This document shows positions 26,167-34,717 of a DNA stretch of 64,000 bases, one piece after another (positions within the stretch are counted from its first letter, which is position 1; each line of letters opens with the position of its first letter). The stretch comes from Pseudooceanicola onchidii (GTDB lineage Bacteria; Pseudomonadota; Alphaproteobacteria; Rhodobacterales; Rhodobacteraceae). The notes under the pieces are model-generated. The model was not told where the DNA came from, did no database searches, and saw nothing but the letters and a program-made list of their open reading frames with translations. The position numbers and the translations under genes were made by a program. Where the stretch lies: the NCBI RefSeq assembly GCF_004959925.1, contig NZ_SPUW01000001.1, positions 62,001-126,000 on the forward strand, written 5' to 3'.

Positions 26167-27384
26167 ATGACCTATTTCGACACGCTGGAAACCCGGTCCG
26201 ACGATCAGCGGGCCGAAGCGATTGCCGGGGATCTGCCCCGCCAGATCGCCGCCGCCAAGGCGCTTCCCGGCTATGCGGGCAGCCTGGCAGCGGTTGATCC
26301 GTCCGCGATCAAGACGGTCGCCGACCTGGCGGCGCTGCCGGTGCTGCGCAAGTCCGACCTGGGCGCGGCGCAGAAATCCGCACCGCCCTTCGGCGGGCTG
26401 ACCACCCTGTCGCCCGGCAGTTTCGCGCATATCTTCCAAAGCCCCGGCCCGATCTACGAACCGGGCGGCGTGGGCCACGACTGGTGGCGCATGGGCCGCT
26501 TCCTGCACGCCGCAGGCGTCGGCAAGGGCGATATCGTCCAGAACTGCTTCGGCTATCACCTGACGCCCGCCGGCATGATCTTTGAAAACGGCGCGCGTGC
26601 CGTGGGGGCCGCCGTGCTGCCCGCAGGCACCGGTCAGACCGAACTGCAGGTGCAGGCGGCGCATGACATCGGTTGCACGGCCTATGCGGGCACGCCCGAC
26701 TATCTGAAGATCATCCTCGACAAGGCGGACGAGATGGGGGTGCCGCTGAAATTCATGCGTGCGGTGGTTGGCGGCGGGGCGCTGTTCCCGTCGCTGCGTC
26801 AGGAATACGCCGATCGCGGCATCGCCTGTCTGCAAAGCTATGCCACCGCCGATCTGGGCAACATCGCTTATGAGAGCGACGCGATGGAGGGGATGATCGT
26901 CGACGAAGGCGTCATCGTCGAAATCGTCACGCCGGGCACCGGTGATCCGGTCGAACCGGGGCAGGTGGGCGAGGTCGTGGTGACCACGCTGAACCCCGAC
27001 TATCCGTTGATCCGCTTTGCCACCGGCGATCTTTCGGCGGTCCTGCCGGGCATCAGCCCCTGCGGCCGCACCAACATGCGGATCAAGGGCTGGATGGGCC
27101 GCGCTGACCAGACCACCAAGATCAAGGGCATGTTCGTCCGACCCGAACAGGTCGCCGCACTGGTCGCCCGCCACGCCGAGGTCAAGCGCGCCCGCGTTCT
27201 GGCGCAACGGCAGGGCGAGATGGACGTGATGGTCGTGCAGATCGAGGCCGAGGGCGGCGAAGTCGGCGCCTATGAGAAATCGGTCGTGGACCAGCTCAAG
27301 ATGAAGGGCCGGATCGAGATCGTGCCCGTCGGCAGCCTGCCGAACGACGGCAAGGTGATCGAAGATCAGCGGACCTACGACTGA
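26167..27384 (+). CDS. Phenylacetate-CoA-ligase-like adenylate-forming protein
   Basis: A 405-residue member of the PaaK-like branch of the AMP-binding superfamily, recognisable by YAGTPDYLK, the SYATADLG motif in the place of SYGxTE, RFATGDLS and the C-terminal GRADQTTKIKGMFVRPEQV domain. The usual P-loop (SSGTTG-type) is replaced by FQSPGPIYEPGG at about residues 95-106, so ATP handling may differ. The ATG at 26167 follows AAGGGGATTC. It is the last gene of the ABC locus. Two ligases in one uptake locus suggest activation of an imported acid, or one diverged to another job. Confidence 0.82.
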   Translation: MTYFDTLETRSDDQRAEAIAGDLPRQIAAAKALPGYAGSLAAVDPSAIKTVADLAALPVLRKSDLGAAQKSAPPFGGLTTLSPGSFAHIFQSPGPIYEPGGVGHDWWRMGRFLHAAGVGKGDIVQNCFGYHLTPAGMIFENGARAVGAAVLPAGTGQTELQVQAAHDIGCTAYAGTPDYLKIILDKADEMGVPLKFMRAVVGGGALFPSLRQEYADRGIACLQSYATADLGNIAYESDAMEGMIVDEGVIVEIVTPGTGDPVEPGQVGEVVVTTLNPDYPLIRFATGDLSAVLPGISPCGRTNMRIKGWMGRADQTTKIKGMFVRPEQVAALVARHAEVKRARVLAQRQGEMDVMVVQIEAEGGEVGAYEKSVVDQLKMKGRIEIVPVGSLPNDGKVIEDQRTYD

Positions 27385-27550
27385 TTCACGCCCCAAGCTC
27401 AAGGCCCGATCTCACCCGGCCCGGCGGTGGCGTCGGGCCGCATTCAGGCCCATCCAACCGATTCGGAATCTCGGCATTGCGCCGACGGGGCTTGATCTTT
27501 GGTCAATTGCTATAGTTTGACGGGGATAACAAAAACCCGGACGAGGCCAA

Positions 27551-29938
27551 ATGACCAAGTTGAAGAGCTTCCTGCTCGCATTCCTGCTTCTGCTGCCCGT
27601 TGCAGCCCTTGCGCAGGTCCTTCCCTCTGCGACCACCTCTGCCCCCGAGACGGCCGAGCAACCTGCGGAGCAACCCGCCGACAAGTCGAGCCTCGATCTG
27701 CTGCTCGAGGTGATCGAGGATGACAGCGCCCGGGCCAAGCTGGTCGACCAGCTGCGCGCCGCCGGGGCGACCGAAGAAGCTTCTCCGGATCAATTGGTCG
27801 AAACCCTGGCCGACGGGGCCGAAACCGCGACGCCGCCGGAAAACATCTCGTTCGGGCGCCGCATCGCGATCATCACGCAGGATGTGGCCGAAAGCCTGGC
27901 CGACCGGGCGACCGGGGCGTGGCAGTCCGTCACCAGTTCTCCGGCCGTGTTCGATGGTCTGAGCGGCAACGAATTCACCGTACTTCTCGACGCACTGAAG
28001 GATCTGGCGCTGGTGATCGCCGCCACGGTCGTCGTCTACGTGATCCTGCGCCGCATCGGCCGTGCGATCTATGGCCGTATGGGCAGCAGCGCCGCCGAAA
28101 GCAGCGCGATCCGCACCGTGATGCTGTACATCGCCTCGGGCGTCATCGACCTGCTGATCGTCATCCTTGCCTGGGCGGCGGGCTATGCCATCGCCACGCT
28201 GGTGCTGGGCAACTTTGGTCAGATCGGCATTCGGCAGACGCTGTACCTTAACGCCTTCCTGCTGGTCGAAACGGCCAAGGTGCTGCTGCGCCTGGTCCTC
28301 TCGCCGTCTTCGACCAACCTGCGACCGCTGCCGATTTCCGACCATGCGGCGCGCTATATGAATTCGCGCCTCGGCTTCCTGCTGGCGCTTGGCGGCTATG
28401 GTCAGCTGCTGGTCGTGCCGATCATCAACGCCAATGTCTCCTACGCCGCAGGGCGGGGGATTGCCGCGCTCTTTGCCTTTACCGTGCTGGCCTTCGCGGT
28501 CTGGCTGGTGCTGCGTAACCGCAAGTCTGTCGCGGACTGGATGACCGGGGACCGGGGCCGTGCGCCCGCGCTGTCCACCCCGGCCACGCCCGAGGCCGCG
28601 CAGGTCGCCGCCGACCCCGAAACGGCCATCGCCGCCGAAGCCGTCGTTCTTGACGACGACGCGGCCGGATTGGCCGACGACATGGCCGTGGTCTCTCCGT
28701 CGCGCCGCAAGGGCGTGCTGCACGCCTTGGCGACACACTGGCACTGGCCCGCGCTGGCCTATCTGTTCGTGATGTTCCTGATCGTGCTGGTGCGCCCCGG
28801 GGATGCCGTGTTCCGGGCCTTCCTGGCCTCGGGGCAGGTGGCCCTGATCGCGCTGGTCGGCGTCTTCGTTTCGGCCATGCTGAGCCGGGCCATGACCCAC
28901 GGTGTCATCCTGCCCGAAGGCGTGACAGCCCGGATGCCCTTGCTTGAAGGGCGTCTGAACCGCTTTGTCCCCCGCGTGCTGTTCGTGCTGCGGCTGGTGA
29001 TCGTGGTGCTGGTCGTGGCCTTCGCCATGTCGGCCATCGACCTGATCGACCTGCGGGGCTGGATGGCCAGCCAGATCGGCGTGCGCCTGACCGGCACGAT
29101 CTTTTCGGTCGCGGCGGTGCTGCTGGTGTCCTTCTTCATCTGGCTCGCCCTGACGTCTTGGGTCGACTACCGGCTGAACCCGGAATTCGGCCAGGTGCCC
29201 TCGGCCCGTGAAAAGACCCTGCTGACCCTGCTGCGCAACGCTGCGACCATCGCGCTGGTGATCATCACCATGATGTTCGTGCTGGCCGAAATCGGGCTCG
29301 ACATCGCGCCGCTGCTGGCCTCGGCCGGGGTGCTGGGCCTGGCCATCGGTTTCGGCGCCCAGAAGATGGTGCAGGACATCATCACCGGCATCTTCATCCA
29401 GTTCGAAAACGCGATGAACGTTGGCGACGTGGTCAGCGTCGGTGGCACCACCGGCACGGTCGAACGGCTGACGATCCGGTCGGTATCGCTGCGCGACGTG
29501 GCCGGGGCCTTCCACATCATCCCGTTCTCGTCGGTCGACATGGTCACCAACTACATGCGCGAGTTCGGCTATTTCGTCTGCGACATGGGCGTCGCCTACC
29601 GCGAGAATGTCGATGAGGTGAAACAAGCCATGCTGGACGCCTTCGAAGAGCTGCGTGCCGATCCCGATCAGGCCGAAGCCATCATGGGCGATCTGGAATG
29701 GTTCGGCGTGAACAGCTTTGGCGACAGTTCGGTCAACCTGCGGGCGCGCATCAAGTGCGTGCCGGGCAAGCAATGGGGCGTGGGCCGGGCCTACAACGAG
29801 ATTCTCAAGCGGGTCTTCGACGACCGCGACATCGAGATCCCGTTCCCCTACCGCACGCTGGTGCTGGGCGAATCCAAGGACGGCAAGACCCAGCCGCTGC
29901 GCCTGACCCGCGACGGCGACACCCCGGCCGAGGCCTGA
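27551..29938 (+). CDS. Large MscS-family mechanosensitive channel (YbiO-like)
   Basis: A 795-residue membrane protein. A signal peptide (cleavage near ALAQ) precedes a periplasmic region to about residue 150. Up to about ten TM helices follow, interrupted by an acidic cytoplasmic loop at about 350-385. The C-terminal MscS core has the pore helix ASAGVLGLAIGFGAQKMVQD and a beta domain ending in IEIPFPYRTLVLGES. The size and layout resemble E. coli YbiO-type channels that release solutes on hypo-osmotic shock. An AT-rich TATAGT sits about 40 bases upstream as a possible -10. A terminator follows the gene, so it is probably monocistronic. Confidence 0.9.
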   Translation: MTKLKSFLLAFLLLLPVAALAQVLPSATTSAPETAEQPAEQPADKSSLDLLLEVIEDDSARAKLVDQLRAAGATEEASPDQLVETLADGAETATPPENISFGRRIAIITQDVAESLADRATGAWQSVTSSPAVFDGLSGNEFTVLLDALKDLALVIAATVVVYVILRRIGRAIYGRMGSSAAESSAIRTVMLYIASGVIDLLIVILAWAAGYAIATLVLGNFGQIGIRQTLYLNAFLLVETAKVLLRLVLSPSSTNLRPLPISDHAARYMNSRLGFLLALGGYGQLLVVPIINANVSYAAGRGIAALFAFTVLAFAVWLVLRNRKSVADWMTGDRGRAPALSTPATPEAAQVAADPETAIAAEAVVLDDDAAGLADDMAVVSPSRRKGVLHALATHWHWPALAYLFVMFLIVLVRPGDAVFRAFLASGQVALIALVGVFVSAMLSRAMTHGVILPEGVTARMPLLEGRLNRFVPRVLFVLRLVIVVLVVAFAMSAIDLIDLRGWMASQIGVRLTGTIFSVAAVLLVSFFIWLALTSWVDYRLNPEFGQVPSAREKTLLTLLRNAATIALVIITMMFVLAEIGLDIAPLLASAGVLGLAIGFGAQKMVQDIITGIFIQFENAMNVGDVVSVGGTTGTVERLTIRSVSLRDVAGAFHIIPFSSVDMVTNYMREFGYFVCDMGVAYRENVDEVKQAMLDAFEELRADPDQAEAIMGDLEWFGVNSFGDSSVNLRARIKCVPGKQWGVGRAYNEILKRVFDDRDIEIPFPYRTLVLGESKDGKTQPLRLTRDGDTPAEA

Positions 29939-29957
29939 TCGCATCGCATGAAACGAC

Positions 29958-29984
29958 AAAGGGGCGCCGCCGGGCGCCCCTTTT
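29958..29984 (+). terminator. Rho-independent terminator of the mscS-type gene
   Basis: AAAGGGGCGCC (29958-29968) and GGCGCCCCTTT (29973-29983) form an 11-bp stem with a 4-base loop, ending in TTTT. It lies 20 bases after the channel stop and may also act on the convergent minus-strand gene. Confidence 0.85.
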
Positions 29985-30013
29985 CATGTCTGCGGTGTCG
30001 TGCCGTCAGGCGG

Positions 30014-30343
30014 TCATTCGCCCGCGATCCCTGCGTCGGCCATGCAACGGCGCAGCAGGGCCCGGGGGGCCGCATCGGGATCTTCGGTCAGCACGCAGTC
30101 GAAGGCCGTGTTCAGCGCCGCCTGATCGCACTCCAGCCGCGCATAGGTCGCGGTCAGACCGTCCAGCCGTGCGATGGCGCTGTCGACCTTGGCGGTGTCG
30201 GTGCCGCCAAGCGCCTGGATCATCTCGAGCCAGACAGACCCCGCCATCTGTCCCACCAGCGAACAGCGTCCCGCCGTCTGGGCCGACGCCACCGATGCCG
30301 TCAGGGACAAGGCGGCGAGCGATCCCAGTATTAGTCGTGTCAT
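30014..30343 (-). CDS. Small secreted cysteine-containing protein
   Basis: A 109-residue protein with a signal peptide (cleavage near ASAQ) and a mature helical domain of about 88 residues carrying four cysteines (in GRCSL, LECDQ, FDCVL and RRCMA), probably two disulfides in the periplasm. No family recognised. The ATG overlaps the stop of the VPLPA-CTERM gene by four bases (ATGA), so the two are translationally coupled and may act together at the cell surface (inference). Confidence 0.6.
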   Translation of the reverse strand: MTRLILGSLAALSLTASVASAQTAGRCSLVGQMAGSVWLEMIQALGGTDTAKVDSAIARLDGLTATYARLECDQAALNTAFDCVLTEDPDAAPRALLRRCMADAGIAGE

Positions 30344-31266
30344 GCAAATGTCCTTCGGGTCAGGGCCAGTCCGCCCAGGGCCGCGATCAGCAGCAGCAGG
30401 GGCGCGGGCAACGGTACCGCAGGGACAGGCGCGGCGGCAAGGTTTGACACGGTCGATCCGGTGCCTGTGCTGCCACCCGAAGAGGATCCGCCGAAGGCCG
30501 ACAGGGCCTGCTGCGTGCTGGCCGGGCCGACGAACCCGCCGGTCTGCGGATTGAACAGGAACTCGCCCGGGGTCGATCCGCCGCCGGCCTGCGGCTGCGT
30601 GCCGGCCACCGCGATGAAGCCATCGACAAAGCCGACGTCGCCGCCAAAGTCCGTCACGCCCGTGGGCGCCGACAGCCGCTGTACCAGGTCACCGGTCGAG
30701 GTATCGAACAGGTAGGCATAGCCCCGGCCGCCGCGATTGGGCGCGCCCACCAGCAACGACGATCCGCGCAGGGCCACCGCATAGCCGAAGCCGCTGCCGC
30801 CCTCGGGGTCCGACACCTTGCCGATCGCCGCGCCGGTCTTGCCGTCGAACAGGTAGACCGAACCCGATCCGCCAAGGGCCACCGTGTCGCCGTCGACGGC
30901 AATATCGGTGCCAAGGCCCGACTCGTCACCCGCAAGCGACAGGCGCACCAGCATTGCACCGGTGGCGGTGTCGAACAGATAGGTGCTCCCCGCCTCTTCG
31001 ATCAGGCCAAGGTCATCCGACCGGGCAACCGCCACGCCGTCGCCGGTGCCGCACCCGACGGTCAGACGGCAGATCGCCTGTCGCACGAAGGTGTCGAAGG
31101 AAAAGCCGCCCCGCCCCTGATCAAGGATCCACGACAGAACGGAGGGAGAAAGCGCCGCGTCGACATCCGGCCCGCGCGTGTCGGGCTGGACCGACAGGGC
31201 GTTTGCACCGGTCGCCAGCGACAAACAGGCGGCAACCACGGCAATTGTTTTCGAAAACGGCTTCAT
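30340..31266 (-). CDS. VPLPA-CTERM protein with FG-GAP-like repeats
   Basis: A 308-residue exported protein. The signal peptide begins MKPFSKTIAVVAACLSLATG. The middle consists of about four repeats of the kind YLFDTATGAMLVRLS, each with a D/N-rich loop and an aliphatic strand, resembling FG-GAP/beta-propeller blades. The C-terminus is VPLPAPLLLLIAALGG plus LALTRRTFA, a VPLPA-CTERM sorting signal expected to be cut by an XrtD-type exosortase. The start chosen at 31266 fits the signal peptide; upstream in-frame sequence is not protein-like. It overlaps the downstream secreted small protein, suggesting a shared surface function. Confidence 0.82.
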   Translation of the reverse strand: MKPFSKTIAVVAACLSLATGANALSVQPDTRGPDVDAALSPSVLSWILDQGRGGFSFDTFVRQAICRLTVGCGTGDGVAVARSDDLGLIEEAGSTYLFDTATGAMLVRLSLAGDESGLGTDIAVDGDTVALGGSGSVYLFDGKTGAAIGKVSDPEGGSGFGYAVALRGSSLLVGAPNRGGRGYAYLFDTSTGDLVQRLSAPTGVTDFGGDVGFVDGFIAVAGTQPQAGGGSTPGEFLFNPQTGGFVGPASTQQALSAFGGSSSGGSTGTGSTVSNLAAAPVPAVPLPAPLLLLIAALGGLALTRRTFA

Positions 31267-31406
31267 AATGCACTCCACCCCATAAAATGGCAGGCCAAGG
31301 ACGCTAGGGTCTTTAGCAGAATGTGTCAATTTTGTGGAAGGATTACGCTGCGTTTCGACTTTGGAAACCGGGGTGCGTCGGGGCGGCGTTCAGCAAGGCC
31401 CCAAAA

Positions 31407-31433
31407 CAACAAAAGCCGCCCCTGGGGGCGGCT
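31407..31433 (-). terminator. Terminator of rpmJ
   Basis: On the minus strand AGCCGCCCC (31433-31425) and GGGGCGGCT (31422-31414) form a perfect 9-bp stem with a 2-base loop, followed by TTTTGTTGTTTT. It lies 25 bases after the rpmJ stop. Confidence 0.85.
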
Positions 31434-31458
31434 CAAGTCGTGTGCTCTGGCAAGTGCC

Positions 31459-31584
31459 TCAGCCCTGGCGGGCTTTGAACTTGCGCTGCGTCTTGTTGAT
31501 CACATAGACGCGGCCCTTACGGCGCACGACGCGGCAATCGCGGTGGCGCTGCTTGAGCGAGCGGAGCGAGTTACGAACCTTCAT
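31459..31584 (-). CDS. rpmJ: 50S ribosomal protein L36
   Basis: A 41-residue, highly basic protein beginning [20 protein letters not shown] and continuing [21 protein letters not shown]. This matches the alphaproteobacterial L36, which is longer than the 37-38 residue form. The single Cys at position 17 and the general pattern suggest the C-minus variant without a full zinc-binding set. AAGGAGATGACCC precedes the ATG at 31584. It is monocistronic, with a strong terminator, between a VPLPA-CTERM gene and tRNA-Val. Confidence 0.95.
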   Translation of the reverse strand: MKVRNSLRSLKQRHRDCRVVRRKGRVYVINKTQRKFKARQG

Positions 31585-31667
31585 GGGTCATCTCCTTCTT
31601 CGCGGCGCGGCGAGCGCCTGATTCGCGTTGTGACCCGAGGTCTTGCAGACCAAGGGCCGATGAATAA

Positions 31668-31742
31668 TGGTGGGCGGTACAAGGATCGAACTTGTGACCC
31701 CTTCGATGTCAACGAAGTGCTCTACCGCTGAGCTAACCGCCC
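31668..31742 (-). tRNA. tRNA-Val (anticodon GAC)
   Basis: A 75-base tRNA including an encoded CCA. The acceptor stem GGGCGGT pairs with ACCGCCC, the D-arm contains TAGCTCAGCGGTAGAGCA, and the anticodon stem CTTCG/CGAAG encloses TTGACAT with anticodon GAC. The T-arm has GTTCGATC. The gene reads leftward from 31742. Confidence 0.95.
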
Positions 31743-31778
31743 ACGTCCTTTGCTGGTTCCCGCCCCTCAATCAAAAGG

Positions 31779-31815
31779 GGCGCGGGGTGCCCGCGCCGGT
31801 CCGCTGGTCTATAAT
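31779..31815 (+). promoter_or_regulatory. Hairpin and -10-like TATAAT upstream of the N-formylglutamate amidohydrolase gene
   Basis: A perfect 8-bp stem GGCGCGGG/CCCGCGCC (31779-31797) is followed by TATAAT at 31810-31815 on the plus strand. The hexamer is a consensus -10, but no good -35 is found 17 bases upstream. The region lies between the tRNA-Val 5' end and the hydrolase ATG at 31888. Confidence 0.35.
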
Positions 31816-31887
31816 CAGAGTCGCAGGGGGGATCAAGCCTTTTGGAAGCGGAATTTTTCGGTCTATGTTCGGGATATTGGAATAAGC

Positions 31888-32745
31888 ATGACAAACCCCG
31901 CTTTCGACCTGTACCAGCCTGCGCGCGTGACCACGTCGGTGGTCTTTGCCTCTCCGCATTCGGGGCGGCACTATCCTGCGTCCCTGCTGCGCGAGTCCGT
32001 GCTGGACGCGCACCTGATCCGGTCCTCCGAGGACGCTTTCGTCGATACCCTGTTCGATCAGGCGCCCCTGCACGGCGCGCCCCTGCTGGCCGCGCGTGTG
32101 CCGCGCGCCTATGTCGATCTGAACCGCAGCATCGATGAACTGGACCCGGCGGTGGTCGACGGGGTGCGGCGCAATGGCCACAACCCACGCGTCGCCTCGG
32201 GGCTCGGGGTGATTCCCCGCGTGGTGGCAAACGGCCGGGCGATCTATCGCGGAAAGCTGAGCCTGGCGGAGGCGCGGGCGCGGCTCGACAGTTGCTGGCT
32301 GCCTTACCACGCGGCATTGCAGGGCCAGCTGGACCAGGCGCATCAACTGTTCGGCGAGGCGATTCTGATCGACTGCCATTCGATGCCCCGCGAGGCGCTG
32401 GATTGCGTCGTTCGCACCGGCGCCCGGCGGCCCGACGTCGTGCTGGGCGACCGCTTCGGCGCCTCTGCCGCCGCGCCCGTGGTGGACGAGATCGAGGCGA
32501 TCCTGACCCGCGTTGGCCTGACCGTCGCCCGCAACGCGCCCTTTGCCGGGGCCTATGTCACCCAGCAATACGGCCGCCCCTCGCGGCGCCAGCACGCGGT
32601 GCAGCTTGAAATCGACCGCTCGCTTTACATGGACGAGGCGCGGATCACGCCACGCCCGGATTTCGAAGACTTCCGCGCCGTGATCGGCCAGGCGATTGCC
32701 GAGATGACGGAAATCGGACGCGCACTGCCCTTGGCGGCCGAATAA
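31888..32745 (+). CDS. N-formylglutamate amidohydrolase family protein
   Basis: A 285-residue metallo-hydrolase of the N-formylglutamate amidohydrolase (HutG-like) family. SPHSGRHYP near residue 17 supplies the first zinc ligand and the substrate-binding loop. VDLNRSIDELDP and IDCHSMPRE give further family motifs, and QLEIDRSLYMDE is the C-terminal signature. The ATG at 31888 gives a standard-length protein; in-frame sequence upstream crosses promoter-like DNA. The enzyme releases formate and glutamate in histidine degradation, but no other hut genes are nearby, so the substrate may be another N-formyl compound. Confidence 0.85.
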   Translation: MTNPAFDLYQPARVTTSVVFASPHSGRHYPASLLRESVLDAHLIRSSEDAFVDTLFDQAPLHGAPLLAARVPRAYVDLNRSIDELDPAVVDGVRRNGHNPRVASGLGVIPRVVANGRAIYRGKLSLAEARARLDSCWLPYHAALQGQLDQAHQLFGEAILIDCHSMPREALDCVVRTGARRPDVVLGDRFGASAAAPVVDEIEAILTRVGLTVARNAPFAGAYVTQQYGRPSRRQHAVQLEIDRSLYMDEARITPRPDFEDFRAVIGQAIAEMTEIGRALPLAAE

Positions 32746-32812
32746 CCCCGCGCGGGTTGATCACCCGGCCTGCGCACCCGATATCCCGAAGTCCGACCCA
32801 ACAGGATATCCC

Positions 32813-33514
32813 ATGCCCCAAGACACCCGCCCCGACGCGCCGCGCGTCGCCTTCGACAAAGACATGGCCAAGGGCTATGACGCCCGGAACAGCGCGCTTG
32901 CACCGATTTCCGACAACATGCACTTCCTGATCCAGCTTGCGCTGGACGATCTGCCCGACACCGCCCGCGTCCTGTGCATCGGTGTCGGCACGGGGGCCGA
33001 GATCCTGTCGCTGGCCCGCGCCCGGCCCGGTTGGCGCTTTGTGGGCGTGGACCCGTCATCCGCCATGCTGGACGTCTGCCGTGACCGCCTTGAAGCCGAG
33101 GGGCTGATGGACCGTTGCGAGCTGATCGAAGGTTACGTGCAGGACGCGCCCTCTGACACATTCGACGTGGTGCTGTCGGTGCTGGTGGCGCATTTCATCC
33201 AGCGCGCCGACCGCCCGGCCTTCTACACCGCGATCCGCGAACGGGTGAAACCCGGTGGCGCCTATGTCACCGCCGAGATCTGTCAGGACTTTGACAGCCC
33301 CGACTATCCCGTGCTGCTGGAGAACTGGAAACGCGTGCAGGCCCGCATGGGGGCCACGCCCGAATCGCTGGAAAAACTGCCCGAGCTTCTGCGCACCAAC
33401 CTGGGCGTCCTGTCCCCGCACGACACCCGCGCGCTTCTGGGGGCGGCGGGCTTCACCCGGGTCACCGGATTCTATCAGGCAGTGATGATCCGGGGCTTCA
33501 TCGCGCAGGGCTGA
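32813..33514 (+). CDS. Class I SAM-dependent methyltransferase
   Basis: A 233-residue protein with the Rossmann methyltransferase motif I VLCIGVGTGAEILSL at about residues 53-67. Motif II follows, with D87 (FVGVDPSS) contacting the ribose of S-adenosylmethionine, and the post-motif region is DTFDVVLSVLVAHFI. The N-terminal AFDKDMAKGYDARN is typical of small-molecule methyltransferases. It is alone on the plus strand, 67 bases after the hydrolase, and convergent with the cco operon. Acceptor substrate unknown. Confidence 0.85.
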   Translation: MPQDTRPDAPRVAFDKDMAKGYDARNSALAPISDNMHFLIQLALDDLPDTARVLCIGVGTGAEILSLARARPGWRFVGVDPSSAMLDVCRDRLEAEGLMDRCELIEGYVQDAPSDTFDVVLSVLVAHFIQRADRPAFYTAIRERVKPGGAYVTAEICQDFDSPDYPVLLENWKRVQARMGATPESLEKLPELLRTNLGVLSPHDTRALLGAAGFTRVTGFYQAVMIRGFIAQG

Positions 33515-33528
33515 GGTGCAGACAGAAA

Positions 33529-33553
33529 AGCCCCCCGGAGTGTCCGGGGGGCT
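33529..33553 (-). terminator. Terminator of the ccoNOQP operon
   Basis: AGCCCCCCGGA (33529-33539) pairs perfectly with TCCGGGGGGCT (33543-33553) around a 3-base loop. On the minus strand the stem is followed by TTTT, fitting termination of the cco transcript about 95 bases past ccoP. On the plus strand it lies 15 bases after the methyltransferase stop, without a T tract. Confidence 0.75.
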
Positions 33554-33647
33554 GATCCGTGGCACCGGCGCCGTTCAGGAAACGCGCGAACAGGACGAAC
33601 GGGCCGGTGCCTCCCCCCGAACGCGAGGGGATGGTGGGGGCAGGGGG

Positions 33648-34514
33648 TTATTCCCCCCCGCCAAGCTGGTGCACATAGGTTGCCACGGCGCGGATCTGCG
33701 CTTCGGTCAGGCGCGGACCCCATGCGGGCATCTGGCCATACCGCGCGTTCACCACCGTTTCGTGGATCGTCGCGTAGTCCCCGCCATAGAGCCAGATCGC
33801 ATCCGCCAGGTTCGGCGCGCCCTGCGCCCGATCCCCGGTGGCGTCCTCGCCATGGCACGAGGCGCAGTTGTCGGCATAGACCGTCGCCCCGGCCTCGACG
33901 ACAGAGGCATCCTGCGGATCGCCCGACAGCGACATGACATAGTTCACCACCGCGTCGATATCGCCTTTCTCAAGCAGGTCGTCGCGGCCGAAGGCGGGCA
34001 TTTCGGACTGCCGCAGATAGTCGCCTTCTGCGTCCTCGGCCTGGCGGATGCCGACGGTGATCGTCTCGTGGATCGTCTCGATATCGCCACCCCAGAGCCA
34101 GTCGTCGTCCAGCAGGTTGGGATAGCCCTTGGCACCGGCCGCGCCCGACCCGTGACACTGCGCACACCAGGTCATGAAGACCGCCGCACCCGCGTTCTGG
34201 GCATAGCTGTTCAGGTCCGCGTCCGCCGCGATCTCGGTCAGCTCGACCGAGGCGAGCCGGTCGTTGATCGCGGCGTTGGACTGGTTGACCGCCTCGATGT
34301 CGGCGGCGACCTCTGCGCGGGTCGAATGGCCCAGGATCCCGGCGGTCGCCTGATTCACCAGCGGCCAGGCGGGATAGAGGATCGTGTAGATCACCCCCCA
34401 GACGATGCAGGCATAGAAGGTCCAGAGCCACCAGCGGGGCAGGGGCGTGTTCAGCTCCTCGATCCCGTCCCAGCTGTGACCGGTCGTGCCGTGTTTCTCT
34501 CTCAGATCGCTCAT
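33648..34514 (-). CDS. ccoP: cbb3-type cytochrome c oxidase subunit III (CcoP)
   Basis: A 288-residue di-heme cytochrome c subunit. A short cytoplasmic N-terminus is followed by one TM helix at about residues 27-50, then two cytochrome c domains with heme-binding sites CAQCH and CASCH and methionine ligands in MPAFG and MPAWG. It passes electrons from cytochrome c to CcoO/CcoN. The ATG at 34514 (MSDLREKHG) is one base after the ccoQ stop and was preferred over a longer in-frame start. It is the last gene of the operon, which is under FNR-type control upstream of ccoN. Confidence 0.95.
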   Translation of the reverse strand: MSDLREKHGTTGHSWDGIEELNTPLPRWWLWTFYACIVWGVIYTILYPAWPLVNQATAGILGHSTRAEVAADIEAVNQSNAAINDRLASVELTEIAADADLNSYAQNAGAAVFMTWCAQCHGSGAAGAKGYPNLLDDDWLWGGDIETIHETITVGIRQAEDAEGDYLRQSEMPAFGRDDLLEKGDIDAVVNYVMSLSGDPQDASVVEAGATVYADNCASCHGEDATGDRAQGAPNLADAIWLYGGDYATIHETVVNARYGQMPAWGPRLTEAQIRAVATYVHQLGGGE

Positions 34515-34515
34515 C

Positions 34516-34707
34516 TCAGGCCTCCTTATCGACCTGGCGCCCGGCGGCGGGCCTTGTTTCATGTCGGAACGGGATCTCGGCCGTATCGGCGTATGTCTTG
34601 CGGCTTCCCGGCCGGAAGACCCACAGGATCACGCCGCCGAAAAAGGTGAAGAGCGCCAGCAGCATCCAGCTGTCCGCGAATTCCCGAAGGATGGAATAGG
34701 TGTCCAT
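34516..34707 (-). CDS. ccoQ: cbb3-type oxidase small subunit (CcoQ)
   Basis: A 63-residue membrane protein beginning [14 protein letters not shown], with one TM helix at about residues 14-34 and a charged cytoplasmic tail. Position between ccoO and ccoP, length and N-terminal sequence identify CcoQ/FixQ, which stabilises the cbb3 complex and in R. sphaeroides protects it under oxic conditions. The ATG at 34707 lies 10 bases after the ccoO stop, and the stop precedes ccoP by one base. Its short length makes it easy to miss in automatic calls. Confidence 0.9.
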   Translation of the reverse strand: MDTYSILREFADSWMLLALFTFFGGVILWVFRPGSRKTYADTAEIPFRHETRPAAGRQVDKEA

Positions 34708-34717
34708 GATCGCCCCC

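Noticed and set aside
27490-27530. Sigma-70 promoter before the large mscS-type gene
   Set aside because: TATAGT is a fair -10, but no -35 hexamer lies at 16-18 bases, so I did not list it as a separate feature.
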